A DNA stretch of 64,000 nt from Dechloromonas sp. (GTDB taxonomy: Bacteria > Pseudomonadota > Gammaproteobacteria > Burkholderiales > Rhodocyclaceae): assembly GCA_028687035.1 (NCBI GenBank), contig JAQUAX010000005.1:164672-228671 (forward strand). The letters are read 5' to 3'. Below the pieces are notes generated by a model. That model saw only the letters and a list, made by a program, of their open reading frames with translations, was not told where the DNA came from and searched no databases. This document shows positions 12,021 through 21,564 of the stretch, one piece after another. Every line of letters begins with the position of its first letter. The first letter of the stretch is position 1. The position numbers were made by a program, and so were the translations under genes.

Positions 12021-12526
12021 CTGCGCGCAGTGTGGCCGCGTGTTGCATGGCAATCCTCTCGTCGCCGCTGTTGGCCGACTTCGACGAGGATTACGACAGC
12101 AAGCGCTGGCAGGAAGTCGAGGTCCAGCTGCCGGCTCCGCCCCGGCAGGACCGGTTGCTGCCGTTCTACGTCAGTGCGGTCGCCGAAAACCGCTTTTATG
12201 TGGATGCTTCGTCGCTGTCCGTCGGCAGCGATGGTGTGGTGCGTTACGTCCTGGTGATTCTGACCCCGCAGGGCGGGCGCAACGTCAGCTACGAGGGGAT
12301 GCGGTGCGAAACCCGGGAGCGGCGGATTTACGCTTCGGGGCGTGCTGACGGTTCCTGGTCCAAGTCGCGCAACAACGACTGGGTCAGAATTGCCGATCAA
12401 TTGGTCAATCGACATCACGCGGCCCTCTACCTCGAATATTTCTGCCCCATCGGCATTGCGGTGCGCAGTCCGGAAGAGGCGCGCGATGCGCTGTTGCGGG
12501 GTGGTCATCCCGATGTCAGGCGCTGA
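12017..12526 (+). CDS. CNP1-like family protein, exported
   Basis: ATG at 12017 overlaps the rppH stop (ATGA); signal peptide then [33 protein letters not shown]... Confidence 0.75.
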   Translation: MTARSVAACCMAILSSPLLADFDEDYDSKRWQEVEVQLPAPPRQDRLLPFYVSAVAENRFYVDASSLSVGSDGVVRYVLVILTPQGGRNVSYEGMRCETRERRIYASGRADGSWSKSRNNDWVRIADQLVNRHHAALYLEYFCPIGIAVRSPEEARDALLRGGHPDVRR

Positions 12527-12530
12527 CTTC

Positions 12531-13154
12531 ATGCAACTCGACTCATTGATCACCGAATTCGATCGGGCCTTGCGGACTCTTGCTGCGCCGGCCAGAAGTG
12601 TCCGGCCGCATCCGGATTCGGATGTCCCGGAGGTGCCGCTCGATCCCGATCAGCGACGCCATGCCGCTGCGCTGATGCGCATCAACCACTGCGGAGAAGT
12701 TTGCGCCCAGGCTCTGTATCAAGGGCAGTCGCTGACCTCGCGAAATCCTGCGGTCAGGGATGCGCTGCGCTCGGCGGCTGACGAGGAGACGGAGCACCTG
12801 GCCTGGACGGAGCGGCGAATCGCCGAGCTGGGGGGGCGCACCAGCCTGCTCAATCCGTTGTGGTATCTGGGCTCACTGGCGCTGGGGGTCGGTGCCGGCA
12901 TCCTCGGCGACAAATGGAACCTTGGCTTTCTCGCTGAAACCGAACGGCAGGTGGAGGCCCATCTGGAAGGGCATTTGAGCAGCCTGCCCGCCTCGGATGC
13001 GCGCTCGCTGGCGATCGTCGATCAGATGCGGCGGGATGAGATCGCTCATGCGGAAACCGCTGTTGGTTTCGGCGCCGCTGAATTGCCGGCCCCGGTGAAG
13101 GCTGGCATGCGCCTTGCCGCTGCGGTGATGACCCGGACGGTCTATCGCATCTAA
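12531..13154 (+). CDS. coq7: Demethoxyubiquinone hydroxylase Coq7
   Basis: [60 protein letters not shown] di-iron motifs. Confidence 0.93.
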   Translation: MQLDSLITEFDRALRTLAAPARSVRPHPDSDVPEVPLDPDQRRHAAALMRINHCGEVCAQALYQGQSLTSRNPAVRDALRSAADEETEHLAWTERRIAELGGRTSLLNPLWYLGSLALGVGAGILGDKWNLGFLAETERQVEAHLEGHLSSLPASDARSLAIVDQMRRDEIAHAETAVGFGAAELPAPVKAGMRLAAAVMTRTVYRI

Positions 13155-13179
13155 GTCGGACCGCCCGGTGGCCGGGCGT

Positions 13180-13608
13180 TCAGGCTTCCTCGACGATCTC
13201 GAAGTCGTGGGTGATCTTGGCTGTTTCGCCGATCATGATCGATGCCGAGCAGTACTTGTCCTTCGATAACTCGATCGCGCGCGCGACCGCTTCGGGCTTC
13301 AACTGTCGTCCTTTGACCCGATAGTGGAAATGGACGTGGGTGAAGACCTTGGGGTCGGTGTCTGCCCGCTCTGCCTTCAGGCTGACCTCGCACCCGGTGA
13401 CGGCATGACGTCCCTTCTTTAGGATCAGGACGACGTCGAATGCGGTGCACCCCCCTGTTCCGGCCAGCAGCATTTCCATCGGACGTGGGCCCAGATTGCG
13501 GCCACCGGCTTCCGGGGCTCCGTCCATGACTACGGCGTGTCCGCTACCGGTCTCGGCAACGAAAGACATCCCGGCGTCGCTACCGATCCATCTGACTGTG
13601 CATTCCAT
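13180..13608 (-). CDS. OsmC family protein
   Basis: MECTVRWIGSDAGMSFVAETGSGHAVVMDGAPEAGGRNLGPRPMEMLLAGTGGCTAFDVVLILKKGR. Confidence 0.9.
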   Translation of the reverse strand: MECTVRWIGSDAGMSFVAETGSGHAVVMDGAPEAGGRNLGPRPMEMLLAGTGGCTAFDVVLILKKGRHAVTGCEVSLKAERADTDPKVFTHVHFHYRVKGRQLKPEAVARAIELSKDKYCSASIMIGETAKITHDFEIVEEA

Positions 13609-13860
13609 TTTTTTCTCCTTCAAAGAGCGCGAATTCTAACGGATATCGGATGTTGCCTCGGCGTGGGGGTTGGGCTCGATTGCTGCGCTGCATCAAAAGG
13701 CATTCTGGTGAAGGTGGGTTTGGCGTGGGCAATCGTGGTTCATTAATCAAATATAGATTAATTTGTTTTGTAAAAAAATGTTTAAATACAGTTAATTGAA
13801 TGTTATAAAAAATACGTATCTAACGATATTTTCGACGATTGTGCGTCGCACAAAAAAATC

Positions 13861-13889
13861 TTGATCAGTGTTTGGTGTTGGTGCACAAT
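13861..13889 (+). promoter_or_regulatory. Sigma70-type promoter for the sRNA candidate (TTGATC - 17 bp - CACAAT)
   Basis: -35 TTGATC at 13861-13866, -10 CACAAT at 13884-13889, 17-bp spacer, in an AT-rich intergenic region. Confidence 0.6.
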
Positions 13890-13895
13890 GAGAAC

Positions 13896-14003
13896 TGTTG
13901 GGACTGAAGTAGCTAAGCGATGGCTTCTCCAGTTCAGATTTGTCTCCTCCACCCTCCTCCTTTGGTGTGGATTTAACGCGGCTCAGCGAGCCGCGTTTTT
14001 TTT
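13896..14003 (+). ncRNA. Candidate small RNA with anti-Shine-Dalgarno, CU-rich region and Rho-independent terminator
   Basis: Promoter at 13861-13889; 5' hairpin GGACTGAAGTAGC/GCTTCTCCAGTTC (13901-13935); unpaired TCTCCTCCACCCTCCTCCTTT (13943-13963); terminator at 13975-14003. No plausible ORF. Confidence 0.65.
13975..14003 (+). terminator. Rho-independent terminator
   Basis: AACGCGGCTC-AGC-GAGCCGCGTT, a perfect 10-bp stem, followed by TTTTTT. Confidence 0.9.
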
Positions 14004-14031
14004 CGGGTGGTCGCCAGAGAGTGTCAGGCCA

Positions 14032-14061
14032 TTGACAGCGGCTGACTTCCTCCTTTAGAAT
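14032..14061 (+). promoter_or_regulatory. Sigma70 promoter of rplM-rpsI (TTGACA - 18 bp - TAGAAT)
   Basis: TTGACA at 14032-14037, TAGAAT at 14056-14061, upstream of rplM. Confidence 0.75.
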
Positions 14062-14108
14062 GCTCAGCTTTCTCCGATCTGCGCCCATTTTTTCAGGACG
14101 GCACACAC

Positions 14109-14537
14109 ATGAAAACGTTTTCCGCCAAGCCACATGAGGTGAAGCGCGAGTGGTTTGTGGTAGACGCCACAGACAAGGTGCTCGGCCGCCTCGCTACCGA
14201 AATTGCTCGTCGCCTCCGTGGCAAGCACAAGGCCATTTACACCCCGCACGTTGATACCGGCGACTTCATCGTCGTGACGAACGTCGACAAGCTTACCGTG
14301 ACCGGTAACAAGGCTGAGGACAAGAAGTACTACCGTCACTCTGGCTATCCCGGTGGTATCTACGAAACCAACTTCAAGAAGATGCAGCAGCGTTTCCCGG
14401 GTCGTGCCCTGGAAACTGCCGTCAAGGGCATGCTGCCGAAGGGCCCGCTGGGCTACGCCATGCTGAAAAAGCTGAAGTGCTACGCAGGCGACCAGCATCC
14501 TCACACTGCCCAGCAGCCGAAGGCTCTGGAAATCTAA
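14109..14537 (+). CDS. rplM: 50S ribosomal protein L13
   Basis: [56 protein letters not shown]. Confidence 0.99.
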   Translation: MKTFSAKPHEVKREWFVVDATDKVLGRLATEIARRLRGKHKAIYTPHVDTGDFIVVTNVDKLTVTGNKAEDKKYYRHSGYPGGIYETNFKKMQQRFPGRALETAVKGMLPKGPLGYAMLKKLKCYAGDQHPHTAQQPKALEI

Positions 14538-14546
14538 GGGGTCATC

Positions 14547-14939
14547 ATGGCTGAAAGTTATTTCTACGGTACTGGTCGTCGCAAGAGCGCCGTTGCCCGT
14601 GTTTTCATGAAGCGTGGTTCCGGTGCCATTACTGTCAATGGCAAGCCGGTTGACCAGTTCTTCTCCCGCGAAACCGGTCGCATGATCGTCCGTCAGCCGC
14701 TCGAACTGGTCGAGCAGCTGAACGGTTTCGATATCAAGGTTAACGTCACCGGCGGCGGTGAGTCCGGTCAGGCCGGTGCCGTCCGTCACGGCATCACCCG
14801 TGCCCTGATCGAATACGATGCCGCGCTGAAGCCGGCGCTGTCCAAGGCCGGGTTCGTGACCCGCGATGCCCGTGAAGTCGAGCGTAAGAAAGTCGGTTTC
14901 CACAAGGCTCGTCGCCGGAAGCAGTTCTCCAAGCGTTAA
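14547..14939 (+). CDS. rpsI: 30S ribosomal protein S9
   Basis: [34 protein letters not shown]...RKQFSKR. Confidence 0.99.
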   Translation: MAESYFYGTGRRKSAVARVFMKRGSGAITVNGKPVDQFFSRETGRMIVRQPLELVEQLNGFDIKVNVTGGGESGQAGAVRHGITRALIEYDAALKPALSKAGFVTRDAREVERKKVGFHKARRRKQFSKR

Positions 14940-14955
14940 TCGATTCTCGGATCGA

Positions 14956-14984
14956 AAAAATGCCGCCTTCGGGCGGCATTTTTC
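14956..14984 (+). terminator. Rho-independent terminator of rplM-rpsI
   Basis: AAAAATGCCGCC-TTCG-GGCGGCATTTTT with a UUCG loop. Confidence 0.92.
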
Positions 14985-15137
14985 ATTTCGGGGATCCTTT
15001 TCTGCTTTTCGGTCTTTCCCCGGTGCGTCGGCTCCGGGAAGATGCTAATCTTGCACGATTGTTTTCCGAGTGTGACACGGATGCCCGCAGGCGCAACAGT
15101 CTGTGCTTTCGGGGGTGTCCGGGCTGTCTATCGAAGC

Positions 15138-15872
15138 ATGCCGACTCCTGCCGTTGCCCTTAAATTGAAGCAGTTCCGCCGTCGATTCGGGATTACGGCG
15201 CCGCGTTTGGTTGTTCGCAGCCATGTGCCGTGGCAATGGTACGCTTTGCCGCTTGTCCTGATGGTCCTTTTGCTTTGGGTGGCGGCTTCCCTGATTTTTC
15301 AGCGCAGCGAAGCGGGGGTGGTTGGCCGGGAGTTGGAGGAAATGCGGGAGCGTTTGCAAGTGCAGCAGAGTGAGCTCGATTTTCTTCGCTCGACCGCGGG
15401 GACGGAGTTGAATGCAGTCAGCATGGAGCGTGCAGCCCAGCAGCACCTGTTGCTGAAAGTTCAGGCACTGGAGCGCGAGAACACCTCTCTGCGAGAGGAT
15501 TTGCTGCTCTACGAACGTTTGGTGTCGGCCCCGGGGGAGGATGGCGGGCCGGCAATTGATAAGCTGACGGTCCAGCAGGAAGTTCCTTCGCGCTTCCGCT
15601 ATCGCCTGGCGCTGACCTTTCTCCCGACACGGCAGACTCCGGAGTTCCGGGGGCGTCTGCAGCTATTGGTTGCCTATCAACATGCCGGACGGGAGGCGTC
15701 TCTCCTGTTGCCGCCGTCGAATTCCTTGCAGTCTGACTATCAGCTTGAAATCAAGCGCCTCGTCAGGCGTGAAGGCGTCTTTGAATTGCCCGCCGGGGCG
15801 GTTCTCAAATCGCTGGAGGCGCGCGTGTTGCAAGGTGACACCGTCAGGGCCAGGCTGTCGACTCAACTTTAG
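15138..15872 (+). CDS. Conserved membrane-anchored coiled-coil protein (DUF6776-like)
   Basis: One TM segment (WYALPLVLMVLLLWVAASLIF), then coiled coil REELEEMRERLQVQQSELDFL; upstream of the bactofilin and co-directional. Start chosen at MPTPAVALK. Confidence 0.7.
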   Translation: MPTPAVALKLKQFRRRFGITAPRLVVRSHVPWQWYALPLVLMVLLLWVAASLIFQRSEAGVVGRELEEMRERLQVQQSELDFLRSTAGTELNAVSMERAAQQHLLLKVQALERENTSLREDLLLYERLVSAPGEDGGPAIDKLTVQQEVPSRFRYRLALTFLPTRQTPEFRGRLQLLVAYQHAGREASLLLPPSNSLQSDYQLEIKRLVRREGVFELPAGAVLKSLEARVLQGDTVRARLSTQL

Positions 15873-15881
15873 GAGAAGGGC

Positions 15882-16283
15882 ATGTTCAAGAAAAACGGGG
15901 ATAGTCAGCCGCAGGCGAGGATCGATTGTCTGATCGGTGCTGGGGCTCGCATAGAAGGCGTTGTTCGCTTTACCGGGGGATTGAGGATAGACGGTGAGGT
16001 CAAGGGGAGCGTCGAGGCGGCTGACGGGGCTTCTTCTTCCACCCTGGTTTTGAGCGAGAGTGCGCGGGTCGAGGGGTCGGTCAATGTCGCTCATCTGGTG
16101 AGCAACGGAACGATCGTCGGGCCGGTGGTGGCGGTGGAGAGCCTGGAGATGCAGGCAAAAGCCAGAATCGTCGGTGATGTTGAATATGCGGCCATCGAGT
16201 TGCATCAGGGGGCGGTGATCGAAGGTCGCTTGGTGCATCGTGGCGGCAAGTCGCCGGAACTAAACGATGCCACCCGGACCTAA
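15882..16283 (+). CDS. Bactofilin / polymer-forming cytoskeletal protein
   Basis: [69 protein letters not shown]: bactofilin beta-helix repeats. Confidence 0.9.
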   Translation: MFKKNGDSQPQARIDCLIGAGARIEGVVRFTGGLRIDGEVKGSVEAADGASSSTLVLSESARVEGSVNVAHLVSNGTIVGPVVAVESLEMQAKARIVGDVEYAAIELHQGAVIEGRLVHRGGKSPELNDATRT

Positions 16284-16345
16284 CCCGATTGACCGCAAGC
16301 ACGCGGGCTCAGATAATCCAGCACCAGTTTTTTCAGGAGTTTTCC

Positions 16346-16699
16346 ATGAACGCAGTCAACGAAGTCGCCGCCGTCCCCCTCGTGTTCACCGATAGCGCAG
16401 CCAACAAGGTCAAGGAACTGATCGAGGAGGAGGGTAACCCTGGTCTCAAGCTGCGCGTCTTCGTCACCGGTGGTGGTTGCTCGGGTTTCCAGTACGGTTT
16501 CACCTTTGACGAAGAGGTTGCCGAAGACGATACCACGATGGAAAAGAACGGGGTTGTGCTGCTGATCGATCCGATGAGCTACCAATACCTGGTTGGTGCG
16601 GAGATCGACTACACCGAAGGCCTCGAAGGTTCCCAGTTCGTCATCCGGAATCCGAACGCGACCTCGACCTGTGGTTGCGGCTCGTCGTTTTCCGCCTGA
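16346..16699 (+). CDS. erpA: Iron-sulfur cluster insertion protein ErpA
   Basis: [47 protein letters not shown]...[16 protein letters not shown]. Confidence 0.95.
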   Translation: MNAVNEVAAVPLVFTDSAANKVKELIEEEGNPGLKLRVFVTGGGCSGFQYGFTFDEEVAEDDTTMEKNGVVLLIDPMSYQYLVGAEIDYTEGLEGSQFVIRNPNATSTCGCGSSFSA

Positions 16700-16720
16700 T
16701 CCTTTTTCGCAGGCGGATCA

Positions 16721-16746
16721 GAGGCGGCTTTGGCCGCCTTTTTGTT
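16721..16746 (+). terminator. Rho-independent terminator of erpA
   Basis: GAGGCGGC-TTTG-GCCGCCTTTTTG hairpin with T-tract. Confidence 0.85.
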
Positions 16747-16891
16747 TTTGTGTTCGGGGTGATTTGTCGAGGTTTACTCTGTTGTCATGTGCTTGCGTGC
16801 GGCATGTGATAAAAAATTTAAAAAAAGCGTGTACCTGTTTAATTTTTTTGGATTTTTCCTATAATAGCCGCAAGGATGACAAAACACGGCT

Positions 16892-18025
16892 ATGGCGGAA
16901 GACAGCGACCTCGAGAAGACAGAAGAGCCTACAGGTAGGCGAGTCGAGCAGGCCCGCGAGCAGGGTCAGGTCCCCCATTCCCGTGAATTGGGCACGTTTC
17001 TTGTACTGATTGTCGCCGCGGCGGCTTTCTGGATGATGGGCAACTGGTTTGTCAGTCGTTCCATGGCTGTGATCAAGAAAGGTTTCATGGTCGAGCCGAA
17101 ATTCATGCACGAGCCAGCCCAGATGCTGCCTCGTCTCGCTGACATTTCCGGTGATGCCTTGTTTGTGTTCTCTCCGCTGTTCGGCCTGCTGCTGCTGGCA
17201 GCCGTGCTGCCTCCCTTCTTCCTGAATGCCTGGGTTTTTGCGCCGAAGGCACTGGTTCCCGATTTCAAGCGCATGGATCCGATCGCCGGTTTCGGACGCA
17301 TGTTTTCCTGGAACAGCCTGATGGAGCTCGGCAAGGCGATCCTCAAGGCCTGTCTGGTCGGCGGCGTCGCCGCCATGCTGATCTGGGGCGAGCGCGAGGA
17401 GATTTTTGGCTTGTTCGGCGAGCCGCTCGAGGCGGCTGTCGCCCATGCCGGCAAGCTGATCGTCTTTTCCTTCCTGCTGCTGGTCGCCGCATTGATTCTC
17501 GTGGTTGCCGCCGACGTTCCCTTCCAGCTGTGGCAATACTTCGACAAGCTGAAAATGACCAAGGAAGAGGTCAAGCAGGAAATGAAGGAAATGATGGGCG
17601 ACCCGCACATCAAGGGGCGCATCCGCAGCCTGCAGATGCAGGCCGCCCGGCGGCGCATGATGGCGGCAGTTCCCCAGGCCAATGTGATCGTCACCAACCC
17701 GACTCATTACGCGGTGGCGCTGTCATACAAGATGGGAATGAGCGCACCCAAAGTGGTTGCGAAGGGAGCCGGCGCCATCGCGCTGAAAATCCGGGAGCTG
17801 GCTGCCGAGCATGCAGTCCCGATCATGGAGGCGCCACCACTGGCCCGGGCGCTCTACAAGCACGCCGAACTCGATAGCGAAATTCCCTCCGCCCTGTACA
17901 ACGCAGTCGCGGAGGTTCTTGCTTATATCTACCAGCTGGCCAACTGGCGCCAGGTGGGCGGTGTCTATCCGGTGCCGCCGCGCGATCTGCCGGTGCCGCC
18001 AGAACTCGTTCCGGAGGCCGCGTAA
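16892..18025 (+). CDS. flhB: Flagellar export apparatus protein FlhB
   Basis: [34 protein letters not shown] autocleavage motif ([11 protein letters not shown]). Confidence 0.98.
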   Translation: MAEDSDLEKTEEPTGRRVEQAREQGQVPHSRELGTFLVLIVAAAAFWMMGNWFVSRSMAVIKKGFMVEPKFMHEPAQMLPRLADISGDALFVFSPLFGLLLLAAVLPPFFLNAWVFAPKALVPDFKRMDPIAGFGRMFSWNSLMELGKAILKACLVGGVAAMLIWGEREEIFGLFGEPLEAAVAHAGKLIVFSFLLLVAALILVVAADVPFQLWQYFDKLKMTKEEVKQEMKEMMGDPHIKGRIRSLQMQAARRRMMAAVPQANVIVTNPTHYAVALSYKMGMSAPKVVAKGAGAIALKIRELAAEHAVPIMEAPPLARALYKHAELDSEIPSALYNAVAEVLAYIYQLANWRQVGGVYPVPPRDLPVPPELVPEAA

Positions 18026-20110
18026 ATGGCGGTCTCGTCGCTCGGCATGCAGGGCCTTCTCGGTCGGATGAACCTGACGCAACTCGCTGCGCCGGTCCTG
18101 ATCCTGATGGTCCTGGCGATGATGGTGCTGCCATTGCCGGCCTTTGTGCTGGACGTGTTCTTCACGTTCAACATCGCGATTTCGATTCTCGTTCTGCTGG
18201 TCGCGGTCAACACCCAGAAAACCCTGGATTTCTCGGTATTTCCGACCGTTCTGCTGGTCACCACGCTGCTCCGCCTGTCGCTGAACGTCGCTTCGACGCG
18301 GATCGTGATGCTGCAGGGGCATACCGGGCCGGACGCGGCCGGCAAGGTCATCGAGGCCTTTGGGCATTTTCTGGTCGGCGGCAATTTTGCGGTCGGCATC
18401 ATCGTGTTCCTGATCCTGGTCGTCATCAATTTCGTCGTGATCACCAAGGGTGCGGGCCGGGTCGCCGAAGTGTCGGCACGCTTCACACTGGACGCGATGC
18501 CGGGCAAGCAGATGGCGATCGACGCCGACCTCAACGCCGGTCTGATCGGCGAAGAGGAGGCGCGCCGGCGCCGTACCGAAATCGCCCGCGAGGCCGAGTT
18601 CTACGGCTCGATGGACGGTGCGTCGAAGTTCGTTCGCGGCGATGCGGTGGCCGGCATCATCATCATGCTGCTCAACGTCGTCGGCGGCCTGATCGTCGGC
18701 GTCCTCCAGCACAACATGGAACTCGGCCTGGCAGCCAAGAACTACACGCTGCTGACCATCGGCGACGGCCTGGTCGCCCAGATTCCCGGCCTGATCATTT
18801 CGATCGCCGCCGGCATGGTGGTGACCCGGGTTTCCGACGACCGCGACATCGGTCAGCAGGTCATGGGACAGATGTTCAAGAGCGGCAAGGCGATCGCCAT
18901 CACGGCAGCGATCCTCGGCATGCTCGGCATGATCCCCGGGATGCCCAATCTGGTTTTCCTGTTGCTGGCAGCCACCATGGGCTGGTTTGCCTGGCGGATG
19001 ATCGAGCGGGACCGGCGTGTCGTCGAGACGCCGGTCAAGGTCGCTCCGCCGCCCGTCCAGGAAGCGATGGAGGCGAGCTGGAGCGATGTCGCGCCGCTCG
19101 ACGTGCTCGGCCTGGAAGTCGGTTACCGCTTGATTCCGCTGGTCGACAAGGCGCAGGACGGCGAATTGCTCCGCCGGATTCGCGGCATCCGCAAGAAATT
19201 CGCACAGGAGGTCGGCTTCCTAGTGTCGCCGGTGCATATCCGCGACAACCTGGAGCTGAAGCCGAACGCCTACCGCATCCTGCTCAAGGGCGTCGAGGTC
19301 GGTCTGGGCGAGGCCTACACCGGGCAGTACCTGGCGATCAATCCGGGACGCGTCGCCGGGACCCTGAACGGAACGACGACCAAGGATCCGGCCTTCGGCC
19401 TGCCGGCCGTGTGGATCGATGCCGGTCAGCGCGACCAGGCACAGGCCTACGGCTACACGGTGGTCGATGCCTCGACGGTCGTCGCCACCCACCTGAACCA
19501 CCTGATCCTGACCCATGCCGCCGAACTGCTCGGCCGGCAGGAGGCGCAGCAACTGCTCGACCACCTCGCCAAGGAAATGCCGAAACTGGTCGAGGATCTG
19601 GTCCCCAAGGTGCTGCCGCTGGGGACGCTGCAGAAGATCCTGCAGGGGCTCCTCGAAGAAGGAGTCCATATCCGCGACATGCGCACCATCATCGAGACGG
19701 TGGCCGATCACGCGGCGCGTACCCAGAATGCCGACGACCTGGTCAGCCAGGTCCGCAGCGCGCTCGGGCGGGCCATCGTCCAGCAGCTTTTCCCGGGCAA
19801 TGGGGAAATGCAGGTCATGTCGCTCGACCCGACGCTGGAGCGCCTGCTTGCCCAGGCCGTATCGGGCGGCTCGCCGAACGCCAGCTTCGAGCCAGGCCTG
19901 GCCGATACGCTGCTGCGCGAAACCGCATCCGCAGCCGAGCGCCAGGAGGCGCTGGGCCTGCCCGCCGTACTGCTCGTGCCGGCCAGCCTGCGCCTGCTGC
20001 TTTCCCGTTTTTTGCGCCGCAGCGTCCCGCAGCTGAAGGTGCTGTCACATAACGAAGTTCCGGAACATCGAATCATCAAGGTGACCTCGATCATCGGAGG
20101 TAGAACATGA
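18026..20110 (+). CDS. flhA: Flagellar export apparatus protein FlhA
   Basis: VFFTFNIAISILVLLVAVNTQKTLDFSVFPTVLLVTTLLRLSLNVASTRIVM FHIPEP-family signature. Confidence 0.98.
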   Translation: MAVSSLGMQGLLGRMNLTQLAAPVLILMVLAMMVLPLPAFVLDVFFTFNIAISILVLLVAVNTQKTLDFSVFPTVLLVTTLLRLSLNVASTRIVMLQGHTGPDAAGKVIEAFGHFLVGGNFAVGIIVFLILVVINFVVITKGAGRVAEVSARFTLDAMPGKQMAIDADLNAGLIGEEEARRRRTEIAREAEFYGSMDGASKFVRGDAVAGIIIMLLNVVGGLIVGVLQHNMELGLAAKNYTLLTIGDGLVAQIPGLIISIAAGMVVTRVSDDRDIGQQVMGQMFKSGKAIAITAAILGMLGMIPGMPNLVFLLLAATMGWFAWRMIERDRRVVETPVKVAPPPVQEAMEASWSDVAPLDVLGLEVGYRLIPLVDKAQDGELLRRIRGIRKKFAQEVGFLVSPVHIRDNLELKPNAYRILLKGVEVGLGEAYTGQYLAINPGRVAGTLNGTTTKDPAFGLPAVWIDAGQRDQAQAYGYTVVDASTVVATHLNHLILTHAAELLGRQEAQQLLDHLAKEMPKLVEDLVPKVLPLGTLQKILQGLLEEGVHIRDMRTIIETVADHAARTQNADDLVSQVRSALGRAIVQQLFPGNGEMQVMSLDPTLERLLAQAVSGGSPNASFEPGLADTLLRETASAAERQEALGLPAVLLVPASLRLLLSRFLRRSVPQLKVLSHNEVPEHRIIKVTSIIGGRT

Positions 20111-21564
20111 ACGTCAGAAAATTCATCGCCGCCAACGCCAGGGATGCCTTGAAGAAAGTGAAGGAGACGCTCGGCAACGACGCGATCATCCTGTCCAACC
20201 GGGGGATTCCCGGGGGAGTCGAGATCATGGCAGTCGCCGCCCGCGACATGGCGATGATCGTGCCGACGCCAGCCGTCGAGCCGCCGCCCAGCCGTCCGGC
20301 GCGCCCGTCGCCGCCGCTCGATGCCGACGAGGACTACCGGGTTGCGCTGACCTCGGCGCGGGCCCGCGTCGCCGGCACCGGCCAGCCGCAGGTCCGCTCG
20401 CCGGCGGCCGCCCAGCCGGCCGCTCCGGCGCCGGCCCAGCGTAATGCCACGGTCAATGCCGGCATCCCCCGGACCGGTTCGCTGCGCAATCTGGAAATGC
20501 CCCGTCAGCCGGTGTCGACCGCGTCCGCTCCGCAAGGCATGTCCCGTCCTCAGACCGCCGATGTGCCGCCGGCGCGGCCGCAAACGCCGCCGCCCAGCCG
20601 TGCCGAAGCCGACGTGGTGCCGCTCGAGGTCATGGATGAAATCCGCTCACTGCGCAAGATTGTCGAGCAGCATCTGGCCGGATTCGCCTGGGGCGAGGCT
20701 GCCCGTTCGGCCCCGGTGAAGACGGAAATCCTGCGCCAGATGCTCGATGCCGGGTTCTCGCCGCAATTCGCCCGTGACCTGCTGGCCGACTTGCCGCGCG
20801 AGATGGACCCGTTGCAGGCGATGGCCTGGGTCAAGGGAGCGGCTGACCGCGCGTTGTTCACGATCGCGGCCGAGGAAGACATCGTCGATCGCGGCGGGGT
20901 CTATGCGCTGGTTGGACCGACCGGCGTCGGCAAGACGACGACGACGGCCAAGCTGGCCGCCCGCTGTGTCCTGCGCCACGGCCCGAGCAAGGTGGCGCTG
21001 GTCACCACGGACGGCTACCGGATCGGCGCGCACGAGCAGTTGCGCATCTACGGCCGCATCCTCGGCGTCTCGGTTCATCTGGTCAAGGACGCGCTTGAGC
21101 TGCAGCAGACCCTGGTCGAACTCCAGCACAAGCACATGGTGCTGATCGATACGATGGGCATGAGTCAGCGCGACCGCCTGGTCCCGGAGCTGACCGACAT
21201 GCTGGCCGGCTGTGACGTGCAGCGCCTGCTGCTGCTGTCCTCGACGTCGCGCGGCGACACGCTCGACGACGTCGTCCGCGCCTATGCCGGCGACAATCTC
21301 GCCGGCTGCGTGCTGACCAAGATCGACGAGGCCGCCAGCCTGGCCACGGTGCTCGACGTGATCATGCGCCACGGCCTGCGGCTGCACTACGTATCCAACG
21401 GGCAGCGCGTTCCCGAGGATATCCATCTGCCGAACCGCGCCTACCTGATGCACCGCGCCTTCAAGGACGTGCCGGAGAATTCGCCGTTCAAGTACGACGG
21501 CGTCGAGCCCGGCCTGATGATGGCCAATGCCGGCATGCTCGCCGTCGGAGGCCGCCGTGGCTGA
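20107..21564 (+). CDS. flhF: Flagellar biosynthesis GTPase FlhF
   Basis: MNVRKFIAANARDALKKVKETLGNDAIILSNRG; GPTGVGKTTTTAKLAAR SRP-type GTPase. Confidence 0.97.
   Translation: MNVRKFIAANARDALKKVKETLGNDAIILSNRGIPGGVEIMAVAARDMAMIVPTPAVEPPPSRPARPSPPLDADEDYRVALTSARARVAGTGQPQVRSPAAAQPAAPAPAQRNATVNAGIPRTGSLRNLEMPRQPVSTASAPQGMSRPQTADVPPARPQTPPPSRAEADVVPLEVMDEIRSLRKIVEQHLAGFAWGEAARSAPVKTEILRQMLDAGFSPQFARDLLADLPREMDPLQAMAWVKGAADRALFTIAAEEDIVDRGGVYALVGPTGVGKTTTTAKLAARCVLRHGPSKVALVTTDGYRIGAHEQLRIYGRILGVSVHLVKDALELQQTLVELQHKHMVLIDTMGMSQRDRLVPELTDMLAGCDVQRLLLLSSTSRGDTLDDVVRAYAGDNLAGCVLTKIDEAASLATVLDVIMRHGLRLHYVSNGQRVPEDIHLPNRAYLMHRAFKDVPENSPFKYDGVEPGLMMANAGMLAVGGRRG

Noticed and set aside
13839-13853. Hairpin TTGTGCGTCGCACAA as an intrinsic terminator
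   Set aside because: Followed by A residues on the plus strand, and the T-run precedes the hairpin on the minus strand, so the terminator geometry is wrong; treated as a possible operator.
14049-14056. Second CCTCCTTT (anti-SD-like) copy upstream of rplM
   Set aside because: It lies in the spacer and -10 region of the rplM promoter, so it is not transcribed from that promoter; likely chance.
13861-14058. 65-aa plus-strand ORF overlapping the sRNA candidate
   Set aside because: It starts in the promoter -35 region and reads through a perfect terminator; no ribosome-binding site or recognisable protein.
13792-14133. 113-aa minus-strand ORF opposite the sRNA candidate and the start of rplM
   Set aside because: Crosses promoter, terminator and the rplM start; no domain and low plausibility.
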